From positions 7,502,001 to 7,566,000 of the forward strand of contig NZ_CP108458.1 in NCBI RefSeq assembly GCF_036242395.1: a DNA stretch of 64,000 bases, written 5' to 3'. Every line of letters begins with the position of its first letter. The first letter of the stretch is position 1. The translations under genes were made by a program, and so were the position numbers. Under the pieces are notes generated by a model that ran no database searches, was not told the origin of the DNA, and worked only from the letters and a program-made list of their open reading frames with translations. The stretch is from Kitasatospora sp. NBC_01266 (GTDB lineage: Bacteria > Actinomycetota > Actinomycetes > Streptomycetales > Streptomycetaceae). Below, piece by piece: positions 34,301-42,845 of this stretch.

Positions 34301-37300
34301 GAGCTGGGTCTGGGTCAGCTTGCGGCCGAGGAAGTCGTAGGTGGCCTGCTGCGCCGCGCCGGTCGGGTCGGTCTGCGAGAGCTGCTCGCCGACCGCGTCG
34401 TAGCCGTAGTGCCAGACACCGCCGCTGGTCGCGCTTCCCACGGCCGGCTCGGTCTTGCTGACGTCGCGGCCGAGCTGGTCGTAGACCGAGCTGGTGATGT
34501 GGCCCAACTGGTCGGTGTGCGATATCAGTTGGTTGAGCTTGTCGTAGCTGTCGGCGGTCGAGGCGGTGATCGGGGTGGTGCTGCCCGGCGCCGTGTAGTT
34601 CGGCTCGACGGTGCCGGTCAGGTTGCCCACCGCGTCGTAGCTGCTGTAGGTGGTGTTCCCGTTCTCGTCGGAGCGCGAGGTCGGGTCGCCGAACGTGTCG
34701 TAGCCGACGGACTCGAACGGCGAGGCCGTGACGGCGGTGCCGCCCACCGCCTCGACGGGGCGGGACGGCTCGGTGACGTAGGCCTGGCGGCCCTGCGCGT
34801 CGTACTGGTAGTCGGTCTCGTTCCCGTTCGGGTCCCGCTCGGCGGCGGTCAGGCCGCGTTGGTCACGGGTCCAGGTGGTGGTCAGGTTGCCGCTCGCGCC
34901 GTCGTGGACGGTCTCGGTCAGCTCCCGGCCCATCGGGTCGTAGGTGTAGTCGGTCTGGGCGGTCAGCGCGCCGGTCGAGTCGGTCCTGGCGACCGAGGTC
35001 TCGTGGTCGTCCGCGTCGTAACTGGTCGACGTGGTGCGCCAGATCGGCTGGCTGTTCGCGCCGAGGCCGACCTTGACGGCCTCGGTGGTGACCCGCTGCG
35101 CGGCGTCGACCGTGTAGCTGGTCAGCGTCTCGCCGTCCGCCAGGTCGGTGAGCCGGTCGCCGGCGCCGTCGTAGCTGAAGGCGTGCAGCTGGATCGTGTT
35201 GGCGGCGGTGCCGTCGGAGCGCTGCTCGGTCCGGGGCAGGTCGTCGTCGAAGTAGGTGTAGGAGGTGACCCGGCCCATCGCGTCGGTGTCCGAGGCGAGG
35301 CGGCCGGCGGGGTCGTACGCCTTGGAGTCCAGCACCAGGTCGGCGGCCGGGGAGGGCGCGGTCGGGTCGCCGGTGAAGCCCTTGAGCGTGCTGGTCAGCA
35401 ACTCGCCGCGGGGGGAGTAGGCGTAGGCGATCGTGGTGCCGTTGGCGTCGGTCTTGGACGACCGGTTGCCGTAGGCGTCGTAGCCGTAGGACTCGCTGTG
35501 CCCGTTGGCGTCGGTCTGGGTGGCCAGCTGGCCGAGCGGGTTGTACGCGTACGTCTCGGTCCGGGGGGCGTCCTTGCCGGTCAGGTCGGACTTGGCCTCG
35601 GTGAGCAGGTTCTCGTCCGGGTCGTAGCTGTACGAGGTCTGCTCGGTGTGCACCGTGCCGGTGACCCGGTCGGTGACCGGCGGCTCGGTCTCGGTGAGGA
35701 ACTTGCCGTCGCCGTCGTAAGTGACCGAGGTGGTCAGGCCGTTCGGCGCGGAGACCGCGTCGTAGACGGTGTGGCCGGTCAGCCGGCCGAGCTGGTCGTA
35801 GCTGTACTTGGTGACCAGGCCCGCCGGGTCGGTGACCTGCGCGAGGTCGCCGTTGTGGAAGTAGCCGTAAGTCGCCTTCGCACCGCCCGCGGTGGTCTTG
35901 CTCGCGAGCAGCCCGGGCGGGACGGTGCCGGAGTCGGCGGCCGCCTCGGTGCCGGCGGTGTACGTGGTGGTGGCCACCCGTCCGGTGCCGTTGGTGTAGG
36001 GCGGCGTGGTGGTGGCGATCACCCGGCCGGCCGCGTCCAGGTCGTTGTGCGTCCAGTAGGTGTTGTCGCTCGCCGAGGCGGAACGGCCGTCCCGGGTGTC
36101 GGTCACCGCGTCGTTGCGGGGATCGACCGGGTTCGCGGCGTTCAGGTAGTAACTGTGGTAGCTGGTCGAGCAGATCTGGTGCGCGCGGTCCTGGCAGCTG
36201 GTCTCGCTGACCACGTTGCCGCGGGCGTCGTGCCCCTCGATCCTGGTGTTGCCGTTCGGGTCGGTGACGGTGGCCTGGAAGCCGCCGGTGTCGTACCCGT
36301 AGCTGGTGGTGGCGCCGAGCGCGTCGGTGGACGAGATCATCCGGCCGCCGTTGTTCGGGTCGTAGGCCGAGGAGACCGTCTTCCCGCTCGGGTCGGTCAC
36401 CGTCGCGGTGGTCAGCGGCGCCAACTTGCCGGAGGCGTAGGCCTGGAAGTGGTTGGCCACGTCGGCGGCGGTCAACTGGTGGTTGAAGAAGGCGAACTCG
36501 CTGATCGCGCCCTTGAAGTGGCCTGCGTGGTCACTCGGTTGGTCGGGCCAGCTGCCCGCGATCAGGCCGGCGCCCAGGTAGACGTTGGTCATGCCCCAGT
36601 TGGCCTGGCTGACCGTGCCGGTCTTCGAGCCGACCTGGGCGCCGTCCAGGTAGAGCGCCTGGCCGGCGCCGGTCGCGTCGGTGGAGAGCACCACGTGGTG
36701 CCACTTGCCGTCGGTCACCGAGCCGGGAGAGCTCATCGCGTTCCCGTTGCCGTCCCAGAACTCGCCCTGCAGCTTGCCGTCGCCGCCCACGTACAGCGCG
36801 GGGGTGTAGGAGTACTGCGGGCCGTTCGGGTCGGTGACCAGCTGCGCCTGGTAGGAGAAGAGCACGCCGCCCGGGGTCGTGGTGTTGAACCAGAGCTCCA
36901 GCGCGGACGGGCCGCTGTTCGGCACCAGGCCGCTGGGCAGCGCCGTCCACGAGGAGGCGCCGTCGAAGGAGGCGGCGGTGATGTCGCTCGCGGCGTACGG
37001 GCCCGGGGTGCCGAGCGTGACCTTGTTGTAGTTGCCGTACGCGGTGCCCAGCTGGTTCGCCGCGTCCGACCCGGCGGTGTCGGCCAGCCGCCAGTAGCCC
37101 TGCGGCGCCGAGCCCATCACGGCCGACCGGTAGACGCCGGAAGAACCGGTCACCGTCGGGGTGTTGAGCTGCCAGACGCCGCCGTTGGCGTCGGTGGTCC
37201 GGATGACCCGGTCGGCCGAGGTGTCGTAGGAGATCTGGGCGTGCACCGCGCCGGAGGGCTCGGTGACCTTGGTCAGCAGCGCGTTGGCGGCGGTGCGGCC

Positions 37301-40300
37301 GCTCTGGTTGTGCGCGGCGGCGGTGGCGGCGCCGACCGGGTGGCTGTAGAAGGCGACGTCGGAGATCTGACCGTTGAAGTAGCGCTCGCCGGCGCTCTGA
37401 CCGGCGCCGAGCCAGTCGCCACTGGAGAAGCCGGCGCCGACGTAGGCGATCGGCTGGGCGGAGTTGGCGATGGTGCCGGCCAGCGTGCCGACCTGGGTGC
37501 CGTCCAGGTACAGCGTCTGGGTGTTCTGCGCGCCGGAGAGCAGCACGTGGTGCCAGTTGCCGTCGTTGACCGGGTTCGCCGAGGTGATCGGCTGCGCCGC
37601 GCCCTGCCAGAACTCGCCGCGCAGCTTGCCGTCCGGGCCCAGGTACAGGGCCGGGGTCCAACTGGTCGCGGGCGTACCGAGCGTGGTGTTCTGGTACGAG
37701 AGCAGCGGGCCACCCGCGGTGGTCGTCCTGAACCAGAGCTCGACGGCCAGGCTCGAGGTGGACGAGAGCAGGTTGTCCGGCAGCCGGACCGAGGAGTTGG
37801 TGCCGTTGAAGCCGGCCGCGGTGGCCGGCGAGCCGGCGATCGGGCCGCCCTGACCGAGCGTCACATTGCTGTAGGTGGCGTTGTCGTTGCCCTCGTTGAG
37901 CGTGACGCTGCTCGCGGCGGTGCTGCCGGCGGCCTCGTTCAGCCGCCAGTAGGACTGCGGTCCGGCGTCCAGCACCGCGGTCTTGTAGTGCGAGCCGCCG
38001 GTGTAGGCGTACGTGGTGCAGGCCGTGCCGGAGGTCGGCGGGCAGACCGAAGTCAGCTGGTCGCCGGTGTAGTTGTAGAGGTAGGTCAGATCGGTGTTCT
38101 GGTCGGCGCCGGAGACCGGGTCGGTGAAGACCCGCGACACGTGCGGGAAGCCCGCGCCGCTCGGCGTGGACCAGTTGAAGTGCAGCACCCGGCCGCTGGT
38201 CGCGCTGGTGACGCCGCTCAGCAGGCCGTTGCCGTCATAGGCCAGCGTGTTGGCCCGGCCGTCGGAGTCCTTGACCTGGCTGAGCTGGAAGGCGTTCACG
38301 TTCGCGGCCGTGACCGTGAAGGTGTAGGCGGTGCCGCCCTTCTCGGTCAGCGTGAACGAGGTGACGGCGTTGTTGGCGCCACTCTGCGCGGTCAGCGTGG
38401 CGTAGGTGCCCTGCGGCGGCGCGTAGGAGGCACACGGCGGGCCGGTGCTCGGGCTGCTGCTCGGGTTGCAGCCGAACCGGATCTGCCGGCCGTCCACGTC
38501 GGTGATCACGACGTTGTTCGAGCCGTCGTCGTCGATCACCGCCCGCATGTCCAGCGGGGAGATCCAGCCGGCGCCGAACATGCCGTTGCTGCGCGGGTCG
38601 AGGCTGTTGTACGTGCGGTGCACGTCCAGCGCCGGGCCCGCGGTGGCCACGGTGGAGTCGGCGGCATCGGTGGTGAAGTTGCCGCTCTGCGGGTCGAAGC
38701 CGCGACCGGCCGGGTTCTCGGTCAGGTGCGAGGTGATCTGCGGCTGGCCGACGGCGGTGTTGAAGTAGCCCTGGACGAACGGGCCGGCGGTGGCGTTGCC
38801 GTCGGAGATCCAGACCTGCCAGAAGTAGCTCTGGCCCCAGGCGAGTTTGCCGGTCGGGACCGGCCAGCTGGTGGCGGTGGCCAGGCTGCCGGAGTCGAAG
38901 CAGCCGGTCGGCGCGGTCGGAGTGCCGCCGCAGACGCCGAACTTGTAGCTCAGCCCGGTGCCCGGCCAGTTGTCCGGGTCGTGCCCGGTGGCGAACAGCG
39001 TCGGGGTGAGCGTCGGCTCGGAGGCGTTGTTCGGCGGGTAGGAACTGTCCACCTGCGGCGGGATGTTGTTGATGGTGTACGACCAGCAGGCATTGTGCCC
39101 GCCGACGTCGCTGAACGCGTAGAAGCCGCGCTTCTCCATCTCCCAGCAGAGCGTGTAGGTGCCGGGCGGCAGCGCGGGGCTGATCGCCTCCAGCTTCACC
39201 GACTGGTTCGGCCCGACGTTGTTCGGCAGCGAGACGCTCGAACCCCAGCCGACCAGCGAGCCGTCCGCGCGGTAGGTGCGCGAGCCGAGCGCGTAGGAGC
39301 CGTTGCCGCTGCCCGACGCCCAGGTGTTGGACGAGGTGTTGGTGACCGTGACGGCGATCTGGCCCTGCTGGATGTGCGAGGGCGCGAAGTCCCAGGTGGA
39401 CGCGAAGTTGAAGCTCGCGTCGTCCGGGGCGTAGGTGATGTCCAGGAACGGCGGGTTCGAGCCGGAGGCGGTCGAGTTGAACCGCTTCCAGTGGTTCACG
39501 TCGTTCGCCGAACCGTACAGCAGGAAGCCGTTGTTGGTGCCGCCGTGGGTCCAGGACGTCACCTGGCCGATGCCGGTGGCGTTCAGCGGGATCCGCTCCC
39601 ACTGCGAACCGCCGCAGCCCGTGCCGGTGCCGCCGGTGAACGAGGCCGAGCCGGACTGGGCGGCCGGGTAGCCGACGCCGGGCCAGCCCTGCGAGGTGCC
39701 CAGGTTCCAGCCGCCGGTGATCGCCTTGACGTCCACCTCGGCGGCCGTGGCGCAGTAACCGGACCAGGTGGTGTACAGGTTGACCCCGCCGCTGATCACC
39801 GAGGCGTTGGCGATCGAGGTCTGCACCGGAAACCGGACGTACGAGGCCGAGGCGTGCGAGCCGTCGTAGTCGCCGACCTTGAGGTCGGAGTTGCTGGAGC
39901 TGCTGGCGATGTTGGTCTGACCGCTGATCAGGTTGTTCTCGAAGAACGCCGTGGTGTCGGCGGTGGTGTTCGCCGAGGACGGGTCGACCTTGACCGGGAA
40001 GACCCGGGCCGGGTTCCGCAGCCAGGACGCGTCGACGGTGACCTGGAGCGCCTTGCCGCCGTGGTCGTCGACGATCGCGTAGTGCACGCCGTCCGAGAAC
40101 GCGCCCTCGCCCGAGCGCGGGTCGATGTCGGCGTCGGTCATGGTGCCCGCCGGGACGGTCACCTTGACGGTGCCGGCGGCGTCCAGGAAGACCGCGTCGC
40201 CGTTGGCGGCGATCTTCGGGGTCAGGCCGGGGGCGGTGATCGGGAAGGTCCAGACCGTGGGCGCGTCCGTGCCGTTCAGGACGATGGTCTCCTTGAAGCC

Positions 40301-41248
40301 CTCGTCCACGGTCTTCAGGTCCAGATCCGCGTCCGGGCGGGCGCCGGGGAAGACCACCTCGTTGCCGGCGACCCGGCCGGTAGCCGCGGTGGCGTCGTCC
40401 AGGCCGAAGGAGACCCGGTCGGTGCCGTCGCCGCTGATCGACATCAGCTGCGGGTCGTTCGCGCTGGTGGCGAACTCGACGTCCTGGGAGTCGGCCTTCT
40501 TGGTCAGCTTGGGGCTGCTGTCGGGGCTGCTGTCGGGGACGCCGCCGGTGGCGCCGCTGGAGTCGCTCGCGGGCCGCGCGGCCATGGCGAGCGCGCGCGG
40601 TGCGGCGGCCGGCCTGGCGCCCGCAGTGGCGGTGGCGCCGGTACTCGGGGCGGCGGCCGGCTTGGTGGACGGGACCAGGGTCGAGTCGATGTCCGACCAG
40701 GTGCCGTCCGGGTTGGGGTACGAGACCCGGCCGGCGTAGGTGCGCACGGTCTGGGTGCCGTCCGGGTTGCGGAAGACCTTCTCGTGGTCGTCGCGCCGGC
40801 CGGTGTCCTCGACGCTCTTGCCGGCGTCGAAGCCGGAGAGCGCGGACTTGCCGGGCTCACTGCCAGGCGCGGTCCGCACGTTGCCCGAGCGGTCCACCAG
40901 GAACGGGTCGGCGACCCGGTCCTTCGGCGTGAACGGCGCTAGCTGGCCGGGGGCGGTGCCCGGGCCGTGGCCCGGCTGCGGACCGGTGCCGGTGCCGCGG
41001 GTGGTGTCCGAGGGGACCAGGTGCGACTTTCCGGCGGCCGAGCCGGACTGCTGCTCGGGGGTGGGCACCTTGGTGGTGTCCACCCGCTTGCCCGCTGCTG
41101 CTGCCATGGCCTTGGCCGGCGTCGGTATCGCCTCGGCGGCGCCGGTCGCCAGCGTGAAGCTGACCGCGAGCGTGGTCAAGGACGCTGTCCAGCGCAGTAG
41201 TTGTCGTCGCCTGCCGGCGGCTGGGGGTGTCCCTAGAGGTGGGCGCAC
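31367..41248 (-). CDS. Giant secreted RHS/YD-repeat polymorphic toxin-like protein with HExxH C-terminal domain
   Basis: The protein has 3293 residues. GTG 41248 (GGAG upstream) begins a Sec signal (LLRWTASLTTLAVSFTLAT, cleavage near 41). Next come a DNRLRE-type adhesion-like domain (about 430-520), fibronectin-like parts, two LamG-like lectin domains (about 1165-1310 and 1450-1590; paired ELWFxTTTxGGxLxSYQ), and dense YD repeats (about 1670-2920; YDxxGR/YGYDxxGN type) that should form a closed RHS shell. The RHS core follows (MLSRWYDPSTSNFISRDSYS, near 2935). After the core the tail is unlike the rest (about 3130-3293) and contains TIAHEELHHRWFARG, an HExxH zinc motif with His near residue 3251 and a Glu about 20 residues on. 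This domain is probably the cleaved toxin. A candidate antidote gene follows. Confidence 0.92.
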   Translation of the reverse strand: MRPPLGTPPAAGRRRQLLRWTASLTTLAVSFTLATGAAEAIPTPAKAMAAAAGKRVDTTKVPTPEQQSGSAAGKSHLVPSDTTRGTGTGPQPGHGPGTAPGQLAPFTPKDRVADPFLVDRSGNVRTAPGSEPGKSALSGFDAGKSVEDTGRRDDHEKVFRNPDGTQTVRTYAGRVSYPNPDGTWSDIDSTLVPSTKPAAAPSTGATATAGARPAAAPRALAMAARPASDSSGATGGVPDSSPDSSPKLTKKADSQDVEFATSANDPQLMSISGDGTDRVSFGLDDATAATGRVAGNEVVFPGARPDADLDLKTVDEGFKETIVLNGTDAPTVWTFPITAPGLTPKIAANGDAVFLDAAGTVKVTVPAGTMTDADIDPRSGEGAFSDGVHYAIVDDHGGKALQVTVDASWLRNPARVFPVKVDPSSANTTADTTAFFENNLISGQTNIASSSSNSDLKVGDYDGSHASASYVRFPVQTSIANASVISGGVNLYTTWSGYCATAAEVDVKAITGGWNLGTSQGWPGVGYPAAQSGSASFTGGTGTGCGGSQWERIPLNATGIGQVTSWTHGGTNNGFLLYGSANDVNHWKRFNSTASGSNPPFLDITYAPDDASFNFASTWDFAPSHIQQGQIAVTVTNTSSNTWASGSGNGSYALGSRTYRADGSLVGWGSSVSLPNNVGPNQSVKLEAISPALPPGTYTLCWEMEKRGFYAFSDVGGHNACWSYTINNIPPQVDSSYPPNNASEPTLTPTLFATGHDPDNWPGTGLSYKFGVCGGTPTAPTGCFDSGSLATATSWPVPTGKLAWGQSYFWQVWISDGNATAGPFVQGYFNTAVGQPQITSHLTENPAGRGFDPQSGNFTTDAADSTVATAGPALDVHRTYNSLDPRSNGMFGAGWISPLDMRAVIDDDGSNNVVITDVDGRQIRFGCNPSSSPSTGPPCASYAPPQGTYATLTAQSGANNAVTSFTLTEKGGTAYTFTVTAANVNAFQLSQVKDSDGRANTLAYDGNGLLSGVTSATSGRVLHFNWSTPSGAGFPHVSRVFTDPVSGADQNTDLTYLYNYTGDQLTSVCPPTSGTACTTYAYTGGSHYKTAVLDAGPQSYWRLNEAAGSTAASSVTLNEGNDNATYSNVTLGQGGPIAGSPATAAGFNGTNSSVRLPDNLLSSTSSLAVELWFRTTTAGGPLLSYQNTTLGTPATSWTPALYLGPDGKLRGEFWQGAAQPITSANPVNDGNWHHVLLSGAQNTQTLYLDGTQVGTLAGTIANSAQPIAYVGAGFSSGDWLGAGQSAGERYFNGQISDVAFYSHPVGAATAAAHNQSGRTAANALLTKVTEPSGAVHAQISYDTSADRVIRTTDANGGVWQLNTPTVTGSSGVYRSAVMGSAPQGYWRLADTAGSDAANQLGTAYGNYNKVTLGTPGPYAASDITAASFDGASSWTALPSGLVPNSGPSALELWFNTTTPGGVLFSYQAQLVTDPNGPQYSYTPALYVGGDGKLQGEFWDGNGNAMSSPGSVTDGKWHHVVLSTDATGAGQALYLDGAQVGSKTGTVSQANWGMTNVYLGAGLIAGSWPDQPSDHAGHFKGAISEFAFFNHQLTAADVANHFQAYASGKLAPLTTATVTDPSGKTVSSAYDPNNGGRMISSTDALGATTSYGYDTGGFQATVTDPNGNTRIEGHDARGNVVSETSCQDRAHQICSTSYHSYYLNAANPVDPRNDAVTDTRDGRSASASDNTYWTHNDLDAAGRVIATTTPPYTNGTGRVATTTYTAGTEAAADSGTVPPGLLASKTTAGGAKATYGYFHNGDLAQVTDPAGLVTKYSYDQLGRLTGHTVYDAVSAPNGLTTSVTYDGDGKFLTETEPPVTDRVTGTVHTEQTSYSYDPDENLLTEAKSDLTGKDAPRTETYAYNPLGQLATQTDANGHSESYGYDAYGNRSSKTDANGTTIAYAYSPRGELLTSTLKGFTGDPTAPSPAADLVLDSKAYDPAGRLASDTDAMGRVTSYTYFDDDLPRTEQRSDGTAANTIQLHAFSYDGAGDRLTDLADGETLTSYTVDAAQRVTTEAVKVGLGANSQPIWRTTSTSYDADDHETSVARTDSTGALTAQTDYTYDPMGRELTETVHDGASGNLTTTWTRDQRGLTAAERDPNGNETDYQYDAQGRQAYVTEPSRPVEAVGGTAVTASPFESVGYDTFGDPTSRSDENGNTTYSSYDAVGNLTGTVEPNYTAPGSTTPITASTADSYDKLNQLISHTDQLGHITSSVYDQLGRDVSKTEPAVGSATSGGVWHYGYDAVGEQLSQTDPTGAAQQATYDFLGRKLTQTQLERSPVAAAYTTTLAYNATDDLVSQTSPTGVVTGYGYDLDHERTSQSDAYGNTTAIAYDALGRPVTNTDPSGTGQSTVYDPAGRITAVNDFDSTGKVLRTRALAYDPAGNVTSATSALGAIAGYTYDSDHHLLTETETTAPGSTITTSFGYDAVGNRTRYTDGRGNNFLTTYNSWNLPESQVEPATTAYPNAADRTWTTSYDAAGQAVTLAEPGGVTRTRSYDQLGRLTKETGTGAESATSDHTFGYDLMGRITSAGATGGNDTFSYNDRGQLLAAAGPSGTSSFGYDGEGKTTTRTDASGTASYSYDQAGRLATMADPASGATAGYSYDKDSQPVTIGYGTGGNTRSFGYDALHRMTSDTVTTAAGATVASIAYGYNLDDQLTAKTTTGYAGAAANSYTYDTAGRLTSWSNGTTTVPYAYDASGNRTQIGAQNLSYDARNRLISDGTASYTYTARGTMSGKTPNGSQTTEVMQFDAFDRLKTDGAQGYDYDALDRLVTTGPSGGTGSGTGTGTGAGTGPTTTLAYSGIGDEVASDGAASYSRDPGGVITGITEGGVQTAAVTDQHDDLVGTFTAAGGTLTDSAAFDPLGNTIATSGTRHLLGFQSDFTDPTTGKVDMLSRWYDPSTSNFISRDSYSPDHAVSDLPDRYAVQGMDPWWSDPNPSIAQDRYAYADGDPLAFTDPDGHWPGWLKKAGHFVASTASSVVHNPMGALKTGANFVYQVSGAADVVNCATHPGWGSCARAALAVASYIPAVGEGAIALRAASVASRGARIAGAIGRGARAINTGIYAYHVSSDVYHGHYRRAFTDVATGYVLGRLSRHIGGGARRLSGALFRGEGRFGRSTSVGHVSDEHAGSGSRNKWATPEQMKNATGKASRARRRVLSAVLKEDFQHLRFTHTPEYSPTVYSGMARPRTGTQIGRVPFESRLELRRTIAHEELHHRWFARGLTGHHPRDGSGTSEKFYYTVNRYLGMRGWE

Positions 41249-41569
41249 TATCCACTCCGTAGATAAAGATCTGATAAGAGCCGGAGAGTTGTACCAATGC
41301 GCCGGTGGGCGGGTCTACTACGTGAGCGGATACGAACGATGCCTGTGGTGGCAGGGATTCATGGTCCTTAAATATGACTGGGAGTCAGAGGCTGATTCCT
41401 GAAAGGTCTTTGAGAAAAGGTGGTGTGGTGTGGATTCTGAGGGGGAACTGTGTCTTCCGCCATGCTCTAAGCTCTGCTCGGCCCGCGCGGACGCGGACGC
41501 GGACGTGGACGTGGACGTGGACGTGGACGTGGGCAGCCAGTGCGAGGCGAGTGCGAGGGAGCGACAGCG
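41249..41569. other. Divergent promoter region with hexanucleotide repeat
   Basis: The stretch separates the RHS gene (minus) from a lipoprotein gene (plus). It is AT-richer than the surroundings between about 41260 and 41440, as expected of promoters. Bases 41488-41532 hold (GCGGAC)3 then (GTGGAC)5, a hexanucleotide array. No gene is supported inside it. Confidence 0.5.
41488..41532. repeat. Hexanucleotide tandem repeat (GNGGAC)n
   Basis: Three GCGGAC units are followed by five GTGGAC units and a variant. It lies about 40-80 bases upstream of the lipoprotein start. It could vary in length by slippage and alter promoter spacing, which is inference. Confidence 0.85.
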
Positions 41570-42139
41570 GTGTCATCAGTGGTTTCGGCGGCGGCGGTCT
41601 CGATACGAGGAAAGGGCCGGGCCGGCGGGGCGCTGCTCGGCGGTCTGGCCGTCGCGCTGCCGGCCGTCGCGCTGCTGGGCGGCTGCGCGGCGCAGCATGC
41701 TGCGCCGGCGCCGAAGCCCTCGCCCACCGCACCGTTCGTCGCCTTCAACGCCTGCCTGGTCACCGGCCCCGCGGGCCTCGCGCCGGACGCGGTCGGTGCC
41801 CAGGCCTGGGCCGGGACCCAGGCGGCGGCCGGGTCGCTGCGCGCTCGGGCGAGCTATGTCACCGCGGCGCCGGCGAACCTGGCCGGCGCGCTGGGCGGGC
41901 TGCTGCTCAAGCGCTGCACGCTGATCGTCGCGGCGGGCGACTCGTCGGCAGGGGACGGGTTCGACGCGGGTGTGGCCGGCTTCGCGCAGGCGCACCCGGG
42001 GCAGCGGTTCCTGCTGGTCGGTGGTGCGGGTGCGGGTGCGGGTGCGGGTGGCGCGGGGGCGAACGTGCGGGTGGTGGCGGCGGGTGACGGGCTCGCGGAC
42101 CGGGTGCGGCAGGCGGTGGCGGGGAGCGCTGCGGGCTGA
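41570..42139 (+). CDS. BMP-family-like lipoprotein, short
   Basis: GTG 41570 lies eight bases after GAGGGAG. The 189-residue product has a lipoprotein signal (lipobox LLGGC, Cys39) and a domain reading FNACLVTGPAGLAPDAVGAQ, AWAGTQAAAG, KRCTLIVAAGDSS and GFAQAHPGQRFLLVGG. These are the opening strands of basic membrane protein (BMP/Med) lipoproteins, which bind nucleosides in ABC uptake. Full members are about 330-350 residues; this one has only the first lobe or a degenerate form. A Gly/Ala run (GAGAGAGGAGA) lies near the end. Binding function is doubtful. Confidence 0.7.
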   Translation: MSSVVSAAAVSIRGKGRAGGALLGGLAVALPAVALLGGCAAQHAAPAPKPSPTAPFVAFNACLVTGPAGLAPDAVGAQAWAGTQAAAGSLRARASYVTAAPANLAGALGGLLLKRCTLIVAAGDSSAGDGFDAGVAGFAQAHPGQRFLLVGGAGAGAGAGGAGANVRVVAAGDGLADRVRQAVAGSAAG

Positions 42140-42213
42140 CGGCGAGTGCTGGCGGCGAGCGCTGGCGGTGTGGGCTGGCGGTGTGGGCCGGTAGTGCCGG
42201 CCTGCCGAGGCCT

Positions 42214-42245
42214 TGTAAAGAGTTCTTTCTAAAGATAGCTTTACA
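42214..42245. promoter_or_regulatory. Double-palindrome operator of the ArsR/MFS operon
   Basis: AAAGAGTTCTTT (42217-42228, arms AAAGA/TCTTT) and TAAAGATAGCTTTA (42230-42243, arms TAAAG/CTTTA) stand side by side, and the whole is bounded by TGTAAAG and CTTTACA. The stretch is strikingly AT-rich and ends three bases before the ATG at 42249. It fits autorepression by the encoded ArsR-type regulator. Confidence 0.7.
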
Positions 42246-42248
42246 TGC

Positions 42249-42845
42249 ATGCCCGATCAGAACCCGCGCCGCACCGTCCGGTTGACCGATCCCCGTGCCC
42301 TGCGCGCCTACGCGCATCCCACCCGGATGACGCTGGTGGCGCAGCTGCGCCGGAACGGGCCGCTGACGGCCACTCAAGCCGCCGAGGCCATCGGCGAGAG
42401 CGTGGCCAGTTGCTCGTTCCACCTGCGCCAACTCGCCAAGTACGGGCTGGTGGAGGAGGCCGGCGGCGGCCGGGGGCGGGAGAAGCCCTGGCAGGCCACC
42501 GCGATGTTCACCAGCTGGGACGCGGCGGGCGCCGACGACCCGGCCGCGGCGGCGGCCACCGAGGCGCTCCAGCTGGCCATCGCCGAGCGGTACTTCGAAC
42601 TCACGGCGCGCTGGGTCCAGCAGCAGGCCGCCGAGGCCGCCGAGTGGCGCCAGGCCGCGCGGTTCGGTGACTGGCTGCTGTACCTGACGGCGGCAGAGGT
42701 CAGCGAACTCGGCGCCGGGATGGAGGAATTGGTGCGGCCCTACCTGGAACGCCTGGGCGATCCGAGCAAGCGGCCGGCGGACTCGAGGCTGGTCACACTG
42801 CTGAATCTGGCCTTTCCCGCGCAGGAGAAGGAGTCGGGCGCGTGA
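42249..42845 (+). CDS. ArsR-type helix-turn-helix regulator
   Basis: This 198-residue protein has an ArsR/PadR-like winged helix at the N-terminus: RALRAYAHPTRMTLVAQLRR, PLTATQAAEAIGESVASCSF with recognition helix SVASCSFHLRQLAKYGLVEE, and the wing GGGRGREKPWQ. A helical C-terminal part (about 95-190) replaces the short tail of metal-sensing ArsR proteins, and no metal-binding Cys cluster is seen, so it probably senses an organic ligand. Its stop overlaps the MFS start, a classic repressor-exporter pair. Confidence 0.9.
   Translation: MPDQNPRRTVRLTDPRALRAYAHPTRMTLVAQLRRNGPLTATQAAEAIGESVASCSFHLRQLAKYGLVEEAGGGRGREKPWQATAMFTSWDAAGADDPAAAAATEALQLAIAERYFELTARWVQQQAAEAAEWRQAARFGDWLLYLTAAEVSELGAGMEELVRPYLERLGDPSKRPADSRLVTLLNLAFPAQEKESGA

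Noticed and set aside
31349..40942. Open frame of 3197 codons on the plus strand opposite the RHS gene
   Set aside because: Its product is Arg/Gly/Val-rich without domains and follows the antisense of YD repeats. The minus-strand frame has a signal peptide, lectin domains and the RHS core.
41430..41924. Frame encoding a DADADVDVDVDV run ahead of the lipoprotein gene
   Set aside because: The Asp/Val run only reflects the hexanucleotide repeat; the rest is the wrong frame of the lipoprotein gene and has no ribosome site.
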